Assembly: GCF_019175365.1 (NCBI RefSeq)
Contig: NZ_CP059572.1
Span: forward strand, 2,294,001 to 2,358,000
From: Actinomadura graeca
Lineage (GTDB): Bacteria > Actinomycetota > Actinomycetes > Streptosporangiales > Streptosporangiaceae
Direction of reading: 5' to 3'
Length of the DNA: 64,000 bases
Shown one piece after another: positions 56,761 through 64,000 of this stretch. The translations under genes were made by a program, and so were the position numbers. The notes below the pieces were generated by a model. That model ran no database searches and was not told the DNA's origin. It worked only from the letters and a program-made list of their open reading frames with translations. The first letter of the stretch is position 1. Each line of letters begins with the position of its first letter.

Positions 56761-58401
56761 TCAGGAGGCGGACCAGACCTGCTCCCCGCCGACCCAGGTG
56801 GCGAGGACGGGGATGCAGGCGATGGTGCGGGGATCGACGGCGAGCGGGTCGTCGCCGAGGACGGTGAAGTCGGCGAGATGGCCCGGCGCCAGCCGTCCCT
56901 TCACCGCGGCCTCGTCGGACGCCTCGGCGGCGCCGACGGTGTAGAGCCGGAGCGCTTCACGCGGGGAGATCCGCTGGTTGCCGCCCAGGACCGCACCGTC
57001 GGCGGCGGTCCTGGTGACACAGCTCTGGATGCCGAGCAGCGGATCGGGCGGGGCGCACGGGTGGTCGGACGCGCCCGCCACGGTGATGCCGGCGTCCAGG
57101 AACCAGCGGTGGGCGAACATGCGCTCCAGCCGCCGCCCGCCGTACCAGCCGGGCAGCTTGTCGCCGTGATAGCCGACGTAGCTGGCGAACGGCACGACGA
57201 CGGCGTCCAGCCGTTTGATACGGCGGACGATGTCCTCCGTCACCACGGTGCAGTGCTCGATGCGGTGCCGCAGGTGGGGGCGGGGATCGGCGCTCTGGGC
57301 CCCCTCGTAGGCGTCCAGCAGCAGGTCCACCGCCCGGTCGCCGTTGGCGTGCACGGCGATGCGGGTGTCGGCGGCGTGCACGGCCCGGACCAGGTCGTTC
57401 AGCTCACGGCTCGTGAGGACCTGCTGCCCGTGATCGTGGGCGCGCCCCTCGTAGGGCTCGGCCAGCAGGGCGGTGCCGCCGCCGATCGCCCCGTCCACGA
57501 ACGCCTTCACGCCGTTGAGCCGCAGCCGGTCGCCGCCGAACCCGCTGCGCAGCCCCAGCCCGCGCAGCGCGTCGAAATGCGGGTGGGCGACCATGAGGTT
57601 CAGCCGCACCGGCAGTTCCCCGTGGCGCTGCGCCTCCTGGTAGGTCTCGATGGCGTCCGGTCCGACGAGCAGATCCCCGGCCGAGGTGATCCCGACGGCG
57701 TTGAGCGAGGTCAGCACCCCGCGCAGGGCACGCCGCCGGTCGGCGGGACCGCTCGGGGGGATGATCGGCGTGCCGCCGCGGGCCATCGCCGCGACCGCGT
57801 AGTCGAACATCGCCTGCTCGTACAGGATCCCGTTGAGGTGCCCGGCGGGATCACGGCCCAGCCCCCCGCCCGGAGGATCGGCGCTGTCGTCGTCGAGCCC
57901 GCCTGCCGCCAGGGCCGCGGAGTTGGCCACGGCCCAGTGGCAGGCGACGTGGATCACCAGGGCCGGGTGGGCGGGGCAGATCCGGTCGAGGTCGTGACGG
58001 TCGATGATCCGCCCGCCGGTGGTCTTGCCATGGTCGTAGCCGGACGCCCGGACCCACGCGCCCTCGGGGGTCCGCGCCGCCTGCGCGCGCAGCGCGGCGG
58101 CCAGTTCCTCCGGCGAGGTGATCCTGCCGGGTGACAGGTCGGCGTGCAGGGCGTCCTCGGCGACCAGGGACGGGTGCATGTGGGCGTCGTTGAAACCCGG
58201 GACGATCACGGCGTCACCGAAGTCGGTGCGCGCCGCGCGGGGGAACCGGGCGGCCAGGCCCGCCCGGTCCCCCACCGCGATGATCCGGTCGCCGAGGCAG
58301 ACGAGCCCCTGCGGTCCGCTCCTGTCCGCGCCGGTCATGGTGACGACCCGGCGGGCGGACACCAGGCGGAGCGGGTGCGGCGGCTCAGTGCCCGGCGCCA
58401 T
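56761..58401 (-). CDS. YtcJ-type amidohydrolase (amidohydrolase family 3)
   Basis: A 546-residue metal-dependent amidohydrolase. Landmarks: IVPGFNDAHMHPS (metal-binding HxH), TGGRIIDRHDLDRICPAHPALV, IAVHANGDRAVDLLLDAYE, the HRIEHCTVV motif and VAGASDHPCAPPDPLLGI. YtcJ-type enzymes cleave amide bonds of diverse small molecules; the substrate is unknown. No signal peptide. GGGGAGG precedes the ATG, and the start overlaps the 3' end of the symporter gene by 17 nt, so uptake and hydrolysis are linked: the symporter probably imports its substrate. Confidence 0.88.
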   Translation of the reverse strand: MAPGTEPPHPLRLVSARRVVTMTGADRSGPQGLVCLGDRIIAVGDRAGLAARFPRAARTDFGDAVIVPGFNDAHMHPSLVAEDALHADLSPGRITSPEELAAALRAQAARTPEGAWVRASGYDHGKTTGGRIIDRHDLDRICPAHPALVIHVACHWAVANSAALAAGGLDDDSADPPGGGLGRDPAGHLNGILYEQAMFDYAVAAMARGGTPIIPPSGPADRRRALRGVLTSLNAVGITSAGDLLVGPDAIETYQEAQRHGELPVRLNLMVAHPHFDALRGLGLRSGFGGDRLRLNGVKAFVDGAIGGGTALLAEPYEGRAHDHGQQVLTSRELNDLVRAVHAADTRIAVHANGDRAVDLLLDAYEGAQSADPRPHLRHRIEHCTVVTEDIVRRIKRLDAVVVPFASYVGYHGDKLPGWYGGRRLERMFAHRWFLDAGITVAGASDHPCAPPDPLLGIQSCVTRTAADGAVLGGNQRISPREALRLYTVGAAEASDEAAVKGRLAPGHLADFTVLGDDPLAVDPRTIACIPVLATWVGGEQVWSAS

Positions 58402-59830
58402 GGGGGCCTCCCCTCCTCGCGATGCCGAGCGGTGACGACGCGCGCAGGACGGCCTCGGCGGTGAGGGCGGCGGCGATGTTGCACCCCAGGGCGATGAGGC
58501 CGGTGTTGACCGTCCCGTGGTAGTCATGGACGAAGGTCAGCCCGATCAGGACGGCCTCACCGGCGACGATCCCCGTGGTGACCGACGCCGCCCGCAGCCG
58601 GGCCCGGCGGGCGAGGGCGCAGGCCGTGCCCGGCGCCATCTGCGCCAGGCCCCCGTAGGTGAGCAGCAGCAGGTTCGCCAGCGCGTCGGGACGTGTGATG
58701 CCGAGGACCAGGGCGAGCCCGACCGCGGCCACGACGGTCACGTAGTTCACGAGCAGGCCGGCCCGCCTCCCGCCGACCGCGAGCACGTTACGGGTGACCA
58801 GCGTGGACATGCCGAGGACGATCCCCGCGGCCGGCACCATCGCCGTCGCGGCCACCGCCACCGCCACCACCCCGACCATCCACTCGGGGAAGGTGCGCGA
58901 CACCAGGGTGAGCAGGACCCCGTTGGCCTCGGCGGGCGCGGTGAGCACCGTGAGGGCGATCAGACCGAGGATGATGGGGATCGCCTGCGTCGCGCCGTAG
59001 ACGGGCATCCAGATGCTGTTGCGGCGCAGGGCCTTCTCGTCCTTGGCCGACAGCACGGCGGGCCACTGCTGCGGCATGGTCAGGAACAGGACGCTGATCA
59101 GGCTGGTCACCATCGAGGTGAAGAACCAGGCCGTGCCGTGCGGGCCGGCGTCCGGGACCGTGAGCAGCGCGGCGTGGCCGTCCAGCAGCCTGTCCCCGAT
59201 CCGGCCGAAGCCGCCGTAGTGGACCGGGACGGCCACGAGGAGGACGACCAGGACGACGAGCATGAGCGCGTCCTTGAGGTAGGCCGCCCTGGCGACGCCG
59301 TTGATGCCGGCCCACAGCACGAAGACCGTCACCAGGACCGAGGCGACGATCATCGCCATGTCGCCCGCCGCCTCGTCACCGGTGACCAGGCCGATGACCA
59401 GGCCGAGGCCCGTGATCTGCAGTTGCAGGTAGGGCAGCAGGAACACCACCCCGAGGGCGGCGGTGAGCCGGCCGAGCAGCGGGCTGCGGTACCGGTCGGC
59501 GAAGAAGTCGCCCTGGGTGACGTGCCCCCGGTCGCGTCCGATCCGCCACACCCTCGGGGCGATGAGGTACAGCCCGATGTAGGCCAGCGGCAGGTACGGC
59601 AGGGCGTAGACGACGGCGACGCCGGCGGTGTAGGCCAGCCCCGCCAGGCCGAGGAAGGTGAAGGTGGTGTAGATCTCGCCGGCCTGGAGGACCCAGGTGG
59701 TCAGCGACCCGAAGTCGCGCCCGCCGACGCTCCACTCCTCCAGGCTGGACGCGGGCCTGCGCCGGCCCAGGACGCCGATCACACCGATCAGGACCATCCC
59801 GGCCAGGGACACCACCAGGACGATGGACAT
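58385..59830 (-). CDS. Sodium:solute symporter (SSS family)
   Basis: A 481-residue membrane protein with about 12-13 predicted helices, matching the SSS family. Typical segments are SLEEWSVGGRDFGSLTTWVLQAGEIYTTFTFLGLAGLAY (cytosolic start and first re-entrant region), RVWRIGRDRGHVTQGDFFADRYRS and the later ISVLFLTMPQQWPAVLSAKDEKALRRN. Family members couple sodium entry to uptake of amino acids, carboxylates, urea or vitamins. The ATG overlaps the DUF3311 stop by one base (TGATG); DUF3311 proteins commonly accompany this subclass. The 3' end overlaps the amidohydrolase start. Confidence 0.92.
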   Translation of the reverse strand: MSIVLVVSLAGMVLIGVIGVLGRRRPASSLEEWSVGGRDFGSLTTWVLQAGEIYTTFTFLGLAGLAYTAGVAVVYALPYLPLAYIGLYLIAPRVWRIGRDRGHVTQGDFFADRYRSPLLGRLTAALGVVFLLPYLQLQITGLGLVIGLVTGDEAAGDMAMIVASVLVTVFVLWAGINGVARAAYLKDALMLVVLVVLLVAVPVHYGGFGRIGDRLLDGHAALLTVPDAGPHGTAWFFTSMVTSLISVLFLTMPQQWPAVLSAKDEKALRRNSIWMPVYGATQAIPIILGLIALTVLTAPAEANGVLLTLVSRTFPEWMVGVVAVAVAATAMVPAAGIVLGMSTLVTRNVLAVGGRRAGLLVNYVTVVAAVGLALVLGITRPDALANLLLLTYGGLAQMAPGTACALARRARLRAASVTTGIVAGEAVLIGLTFVHDYHGTVNTGLIALGCNIAAALTAEAVLRASSPLGIARRGGPHGAGH

Positions 59831-60033
59831 CAGCGTTCCCCCTCAGAGCGCCCGGAGGGGCGGCGCCGCTCCAGGAACGCCAGCGCGGGGGTCACCATGA
59901 GGACCCACGCGACGGACCACACCAGCATCGACGGCAGCCCGAGCCAGAGGCGCGGGCCGTTGACAAAGGGGAGCCAGACGGTCGCGAGCAGTGCCGCGAC
60001 AGGCACACCGAGGACGGACCATGCAAGCCGCAC
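59830..60033 (-). CDS. DUF3311 small membrane protein
   Basis: A 67-residue protein with two membrane helices: VLGVPVAALLATVWLPFVNG and LGLPSMLVWSVAWVLMVTPAL. The PxxNGPxLWLGLP pattern fits DUF3311, which typically lies immediately upstream of an SSS symporter and may be an accessory subunit. GTG is chosen for GGAGG 5 nt upstream. It starts the three-gene transport operon, divergent from the Lrp regulator. Confidence 0.82.
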   Translation of the reverse strand: MRLAWSVLGVPVAALLATVWLPFVNGPRLWLGLPSMLVWSVAWVLMVTPALAFLERRRPSGRSEGER

Positions 60034-60078
60034 GACGGCCTCCGAAACGCCGGGCCACCGGGATCCACCCGGTGGCCG

Positions 60079-60127
60079 TTGCCGAACAGTGCCGAAATCA
60101 TGAGACTCTCCGACGGGAACTCGGCAA
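60079..60127. promoter_or_regulatory. Repeated TTGCCGA/TCGGCAA sites, possible Lrp operator
   Basis: TTGCCGA at 60079-60085, TGCCGAAA at 60090-60097 (11-bp step) and the inverted partner TCGGCAA at 60121-60127 lie in the 127-bp divergent gap between DUF3311 and the Lrp gene. Multiple spaced half-sites suit an Lrp octamer. Confidence 0.5.
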
Positions 60128-60160
60128 AAACTCGATGAAACCGGCAGGAGCAGGCAAGAC

Positions 60161-61177
60161 ATGAAGGATTCCGCCGAACTGGATGAGGCCGACCTGGTTC
60201 TGATCAACGCACTGCAGGTCGCCCCCCGCGCGCCGTGGGCCGTGATCGCCAAGGCGATGGACGTCAGCCCGGTCACGGCCGCGCGCCGCTGGCAGCGCCT
60301 GCGCTCCGCGGGACTGGCCTGGATCACCGCCTACGGCGGGCACTTCGTCCACCAGGACCACTGCCTGGCCTTCGTCGACGTCGACTGCGCTCCCGGCGAG
60401 ATCTCCCGGATCGCCGGCCGGCTGGCCGAGCACCCCGGTATCGCCAGCGTCGAGCAGGCGTCCGGACGGCGGGACCTGCTGCTGACGGTGATGGTCTCCG
60501 GGCTCGGCGCGCTCCCCCGGCTGCACACCGACGTCCTCGGGCCGCTCCCCGGCGTCACCGCCGTGCGCAGCCACATCGTCACCCGCTTCTTCGCCGAGGG
60601 GGCCGGCTGGGAGATCGGCGCCATCAGCGGCGACCAGCGCGACGGCATCCGGGGACCCGCGTCACGGCCCGGCGGCGGGCCGCCGCCGGAGCCCGACGCC
60701 GAGGACCGTGCGCTGCTGCTCGCGCTCGGGGCGGACGGGCGGATGGCCTACAGCGACCTCGCCGACCTCACCGCGATGAGCGAGTCGACGGTCCGGCGGC
60801 GGGTGGGCCGGCTGCTCCGGGCGAAGGTCCTCGTCCTCCGCTGCGAGGTCGCGCACAGCGTCTCGCCCTATCCCGTCTTCGTCACCTACCACGCCACCGT
60901 GCAGTCCGACGCGCTGGAGCGCATCGGCCCGGCGCTCGCGGCCCTCCCCGAGGTCCGCATGTGCGCCTCGGTGGCCTCCGAACACAACCTGGTCGTCAAC
61001 GGCTGGCTCCGGTCGATTCCGGACAGCCACCGGCTGGAGTCCTTCATCGCCCGGCGGTTTCCCGAGGTGACGATCCTCGGCCGCTCCCTGACCCTGGCCA
61101 ACACCAAGCGCATGGGCTGGATCCTCGACCAGGCCGGGCGGGCCGTCCGCCACGTCCCCATCGACCTGTGGCACTAG
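60161..61177 (+). CDS. Lrp/AsnC-family regulator with two fused units
   Basis: A 338-residue protein about twice the usual Lrp length. It contains two HTH/RAM units in tandem: first HTH at about 8-55 (LVLINALQVAPRAPWAVIAKAM...TAARRWQRLRSAGL), first RAM to about 150; second HTH at about 180-225 (DGRMAYSDLADLTAMSESTVRRRVGRLL) and second RAM to about 315. Such pseudo-dimeric Lrp proteins are common in actinomycetes. It is divergent from the symporter operon and the spaced half-sites between them make it the probable controller of that operon, sensing an amino acid or the transported substrate. Confidence 0.9.
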   Translation: MKDSAELDEADLVLINALQVAPRAPWAVIAKAMDVSPVTAARRWQRLRSAGLAWITAYGGHFVHQDHCLAFVDVDCAPGEISRIAGRLAEHPGIASVEQASGRRDLLLTVMVSGLGALPRLHTDVLGPLPGVTAVRSHIVTRFFAEGAGWEIGAISGDQRDGIRGPASRPGGGPPPEPDAEDRALLLALGADGRMAYSDLADLTAMSESTVRRRVGRLLRAKVLVLRCEVAHSVSPYPVFVTYHATVQSDALERIGPALAALPEVRMCASVASEHNLVVNGWLRSIPDSHRLESFIARRFPEVTILGRSLTLANTKRMGWILDQAGRAVRHVPIDLWH

Positions 61178-61257
61178 GCCGTTGGTTTGCCGGTTTGGCA
61201 ACGTGGCTTGCGTGAATCGGCGGGCGGTCCGCATGGTGGGGGTCGGAGGTGGTCGAG

Positions 61258-62301
61258 ATGGCCGACGAGTGTGACGTGGTGGTGATCGGCGGCGGCGCCG
61301 CGGGGCTGAGCGGGGCGCTGATGCTGGCCCGCGCGCGGCGGTCGGTGGTGGTGATCGACGCGGGCGAGCCGCGGAACGCCCCCGCGGAGGGCGTGCACGG
61401 GCTGCTGGGCCTGGACGGGACACGCCCGGGCGAGCTGCTGGAGCGCGGGCGGGAGGAGGTGCGCGGCTACGGCGGCCGGATCCTGCGGGGGACGGTCCGC
61501 TCCGTGGCCCGCGTGGAGGGTTGGTTCGTGGTGGAACGGTCCGTTCCGGGGGGTGTGGGGGGTCGTCCCCCCACAAGTGACCGTTCCGGTGGTGCGGGCG
61601 TCCGGGCGCGGCGGGTGCTGGTAACCACGGGGCTCGCCGACGAGCTGCCCGACGTCCCGGGGCTGCGGGACCGGTGGGGGCGGGACGTGCTGCACTGCCC
61701 GTACTGTCACGGCTGGGAGGTCCGCGACCGGGCCATCGGCGTCCTCGGCGGCGGGCCGTTCTCGGTCCATCAGGCGCTGCTGTTCCGCCAGTGGAGCGAC
61801 GACATCGTGTACTTCTCCCACACCGCGCCGCCGGACGGCGAGCAGGCCGAGGAGCTGGCGGCGCGCGGTGTCAGGGTGGTGGACGGGAAGGTGGAGTCCC
61901 TGGAGGTCACCGGGGACCGGCTCGCCGGTGTGCGGCCGGCCGGCGGGGACGTGGTCGCGCGGGACGCGCTGGTGGTCTCGCCCCGGATGGTGGCGCGGGC
62001 CGGGTTCCTGGAGGGGCTCGGGCTGCGGCCGGTGGAGCACCCGTCGGGCGCCGGGACGCACGTCCCGGCCGACGCCGCCGGGCGCACCGAGGTGCCCGGG
62101 GTGTGGGTCGCGGGGAACGTCACCGACCTGATGGCGCAGGTCGGCGCGGCGGCCGCGGCGGGCGCCCTGGCCGCGGTGCAGATCAACGCCGATCTCGTCG
62201 CCGAGGAGACCCGCGACGCGGTCGCCCGGCGGGGGTTCTCCGCCGCCTCCGAGGCCCGCAACTGCGAGCGGGTGCTGGGCGACCGCCGGCACGGCCTGTG
62301 A
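61258..62301 (+). CDS. Thioredoxin-reductase-like NAD(P)/FAD oxidoreductase
   Basis: A 347-residue flavoprotein. The FAD loop is VVVIGGGAAGLSGALML and the redox-active disulfide C147/C150 lies in CPYCHGWE, as in thioredoxin-reductase relatives that act on small disulfides (holomycin/gliotoxin-type) rather than the housekeeping enzyme (CATC). NAD(P) loop: GVLGGGPFSVHQ. The C-terminal WVAGNVTDLMAQVGAAAAAG is the second FAD motif. GGAGG is 8 nt before the ATG. Residues about 95-107, between the FAD and disulfide segments, are encoded by copy B of the 37-bp dispersed repeat and have no counterpart in relatives. No thioredoxin gene is adjacent. Confidence 0.88.
   Translation: MADECDVVVIGGGAAGLSGALMLARARRSVVVIDAGEPRNAPAEGVHGLLGLDGTRPGELLERGREEVRGYGGRILRGTVRSVARVEGWFVVERSVPGGVGGRPPTSDRSGGAGVRARRVLVTTGLADELPDVPGLRDRWGRDVLHCPYCHGWEVRDRAIGVLGGGPFSVHQALLFRQWSDDIVYFSHTAPPDGEQAEELAARGVRVVDGKVESLEVTGDRLAGVRPAGGDVVARDALVVSPRMVARAGFLEGLGLRPVEHPSGAGTHVPADAAGRTEVPGVWVAGNVTDLMAQVGAAAAAGALAAVQINADLVAEETRDAVARRGFSAASEARNCERVLGDRRHGL
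61541..61577 (+). repeat. 37-bp dispersed repeat, copy B (inside the flavoprotein gene)
   Basis: 35 of 37 positions match the reverse complement of 10209-10245. It contains a perfect hairpin GTGGGGGG, TCGT, CCCCCCAC (61555-61574). A further CCGTTCCGG lies just beyond at about 61581-61589. It reads in frame as part of the flavoprotein. Confidence 0.75.
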
Positions 62302-62305
62302 GGGC

Positions 62306-63949
62306 TCAGCGCGGGGGGTCGCCGTGGGGCAGCAGGCGCAGCTGGAGCATGGCCGCGAACCGCGCGTCGGGGTCGGTGAGGTCGATCCCGCCGATCTCGG
62401 CGAGCCGGCGCAGCCGGTAGCGGAAGGTGTTGTGGTGGACGTACATGGCGGCGGACGCGGCCGTGACGTCGCCGAACGCGTCCAGCCACGCGCGCAGCGT
62501 CTCCACGAGGGAGGTCGCGTGCTCGGCGTCGTAGGCGGCCAGCCGGGCGAGCGGCCCGGCGGGGAGGTGGCCCCGCTCGGCCGCCAGGTCCCCCAGTTCG
62601 AGCAGCATCGCCTCGACGTGCACGTCCGACAGGCACGCCACCCGGCGCGTCCCGCCGTGGCCGCGCAGCACCCGCAGGACCCGGTCGGCGCCGTCGCGTG
62701 ACCAGGGCAGCGCCGCGCCGTCCGCGGCGGTGGGGCCGATGCCGACCAGCGGGCGCAGCCGCTCCCCGACGCGCTCCAGGAAGTCCGACGCGACGCGGGT
62801 CACGCGCTCCTCGGCCCGGCCGTCGGCGTGCACCGGGAGGACGCCGTAGACGACGTCCCCGATCATCGCGGCGGCCGCGCGGGGGTGCACCGCGCTCAGG
62901 TGCATCGCGAACGCGTCCGCGAGCCGCTGACGCTCGGCGGTGTGGCGGGCCTGGAGACCGGCGGACGCGGCGGACTGCACGTCGAACGGCGCCAGGGCCA
63001 GCACGACGGTCGCCTGCCCGGTGAGGCGCAGCCGGCCGAGGGCCTCCGGCGCGCCGGGGCCGCCCTCCAGCGCGGTCCCGACGAGGTCGGCGCGCAGCCG
63101 GCGTTCGACGTCGGCGCCGGCGCGCAGCCGCAGCATGTGGAGGGCGACCAGCTTGGCGGCCTCGCGCAGCGCCCGGTTCCGCTCCCGGCTCAGCGGCCCG
63201 GGGACGGCGGCCCAGATGGAGCCGAGCACCTCGTCCCCGGCGCGCACCGCGACCGCGGCGCGCGGCAGCTTGAACGTCTCCCACCCCGTCTCCGGCGGGT
63301 CCACGTGGACGGGTTCGTCGCTGCGGTACAGGGCCCTGAAGACGCCGCGGTCCTCCAGCATCCGGACGAACCGCTCGGGCACCTGGCGGCCCAGGATCGT
63401 CTCCACCCGGGAGGCGTCGGCCTCGTCCTGGCGGCCGGAGAAGGCGAGCACCCGCGAACTGCGGTCCTCGATCGTCACCGGCGCGTCCAGCAGCGCGGCG
63501 ACCGCATTGGCCAGCGCGAACAGGTCGCCCGACGGCATCCCGCCGAGGGTCTGCGGGCCGGCCTCGCCGATGTCGCCCTCGGCGAGGATCGAGCGGAGCA
63601 TCGCGGCGAGCTGCGACCAGGACGCGCCCCGCGTGAGGGTCAGCAGGCACACGCCCGCGCGGCCGGCCGCCTCCGCGACGTCCTCGCGGCAGGGCGCGGG
63701 GGCGCGGATCACGAGGGCGGCGGCGCCGCGGGCGCCGAGCTCGGTGAGCAGCCGCGGCACCTCCTCCCCGGTCACGCCGACGCCGAGGACCAGGGCCTGC
63801 CGGGGCAGCTGCGGCTGGTCGAGGGGATCGTGGATGACGACCCCGCCGATCGCGTCGGCCCCGTCGGGGTCGCCGCAGACGAGGTCGAGGAGGGTCGCGC
63901 CGAGGTCCTCCAGGATCCGTCCGAGGCTCGCTCGCGGACGGTCGGTCAT
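62306..63949 (-). CDS. PucR-family transcriptional regulator
   Basis: A 547-residue regulator. The N-terminal third (about 1-150) is the purine-catabolism PucR domain (VVIHDPLDQPQLPRQALVLGVGV, GAAALVIR), the centre (about 170-300) a GAF-like ligand domain (LLDAPVTIEDRSSRVLAFSGRQDE), and the C-terminus an HTH_30-type PucR DNA-binding domain with ASAAMYVHHNTFRYRLRRLAEIGGIDL. Proteins of this group regulate nitrogen, purine or aromatic catabolism; the target here is not visible, and divergent genes would lie beyond the right edge. ATG at 63949 is used; a GTG at 63961 is possible. It is convergent with the flavoprotein gene (4-nt gap). Confidence 0.9.
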   Translation of the reverse strand: MTDRPRASLGRILEDLGATLLDLVCGDPDGADAIGGVVIHDPLDQPQLPRQALVLGVGVTGEEVPRLLTELGARGAAALVIRAPAPCREDVAEAAGRAGVCLLTLTRGASWSQLAAMLRSILAEGDIGEAGPQTLGGMPSGDLFALANAVAALLDAPVTIEDRSSRVLAFSGRQDEADASRVETILGRQVPERFVRMLEDRGVFRALYRSDEPVHVDPPETGWETFKLPRAAVAVRAGDEVLGSIWAAVPGPLSRERNRALREAAKLVALHMLRLRAGADVERRLRADLVGTALEGGPGAPEALGRLRLTGQATVVLALAPFDVQSAASAGLQARHTAERQRLADAFAMHLSAVHPRAAAAMIGDVVYGVLPVHADGRAEERVTRVASDFLERVGERLRPLVGIGPTAADGAALPWSRDGADRVLRVLRGHGGTRRVACLSDVHVEAMLLELGDLAAERGHLPAGPLARLAAYDAEHATSLVETLRAWLDAFGDVTAASAAMYVHHNTFRYRLRRLAEIGGIDLTDPDARFAAMLQLRLLPHGDPPR

Positions 63950-64000
63950 AACGGCGGGCACATCCCCGGGCGCCGGTGCCGCCGCCGTCGCTGTTCGTTC

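Overview
The window is very GC-rich (roughly 72-74% by eye), uses GTG starts freely, packs genes tightly in overlapping operons and carries actinobacterial gene families (SARP, PucR, double Lrp, LLM/F420 enzyme, Trypco1, MSMEG_6728 family). I read it as chromosome of a complex actinomycete, plausibly a Streptosporangiales/Actinomadura-like organism; the genus is inference. No rRNA, tRNA, CRISPR array, IS element or integrase was seen.

Left part (1-20.5 kb). The window opens inside a fused biotin carboxylase/BCCP acyl-CoA carboxylase, followed by a four-gene overlapping operon (GNAT, PLP dehydratase-like, TauD-type dioxygenase, P450) that looks like a small specialised-metabolism unit, then a LysR regulator and a zinc alcohol dehydrogenase. 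Next come a MSMEG_6728-family protein, an unusual membrane glycan synthase (GT2) fused to a GH16 hydrolase, an MBL-fold protein with a ferredoxin-like N-terminus, an LLM oxidoreductase, a YCII protein, a membrane protein/lipoprotein pair, an exported isoaspartyl peptidase, a Trypco1 pair and a two-gene aromatic-acid catabolic operon with a perfect 30-bp palindromic operator candidate.

Sugar-phosphate region (20.7-28.7 kb). Split transketolase subunits and a short FGGY kinase are encoded in a coupled operon. Around it lie an orphan SorC sugar-phosphate-binding protein without HTH, a cupin-like protein and two HAD phosphatases. Together they could form an undescribed sugar-phosphate pathway. 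Several genes here appear leaderless. About 1 kb (25090-26097) has no convincing gene.

Contractile injection system (28.7-55.5 kb). Nineteen genes on the minus strand encode an extracellular contractile injection (eCIS)/phage-tail-like particle. In transcription order they are a beta-sandwich protein, two sheaths, tube, tail chaperone, a DUF6760-like mini-protein, tape measure, tube-adaptor plus LysM protein, gpD-like, spike, gp25, gpJ-like, gpI-like with propeller repeats, a small conserved protein, a DUF6519-like protein, a vWA protein and two WD40 propellers. No AAA+ ATPase, DUF4157, DUF4255 or lysis gene is present between the two operon ends. A divergent SARP regulator and SARP-type 11-bp periodic repeats lie at the operon head.

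Right part (55.5-64 kb). A P1-family peptidase precedes a transport operon (DUF3311 protein, sodium:solute symporter, YtcJ-type amidohydrolase) facing a double-domain Lrp regulator. The window ends with a thioredoxin-reductase-like flavoprotein and a PucR regulator. A 37-bp repeat occurs inside two unrelated genes (10209-10245 and 61541-61577).
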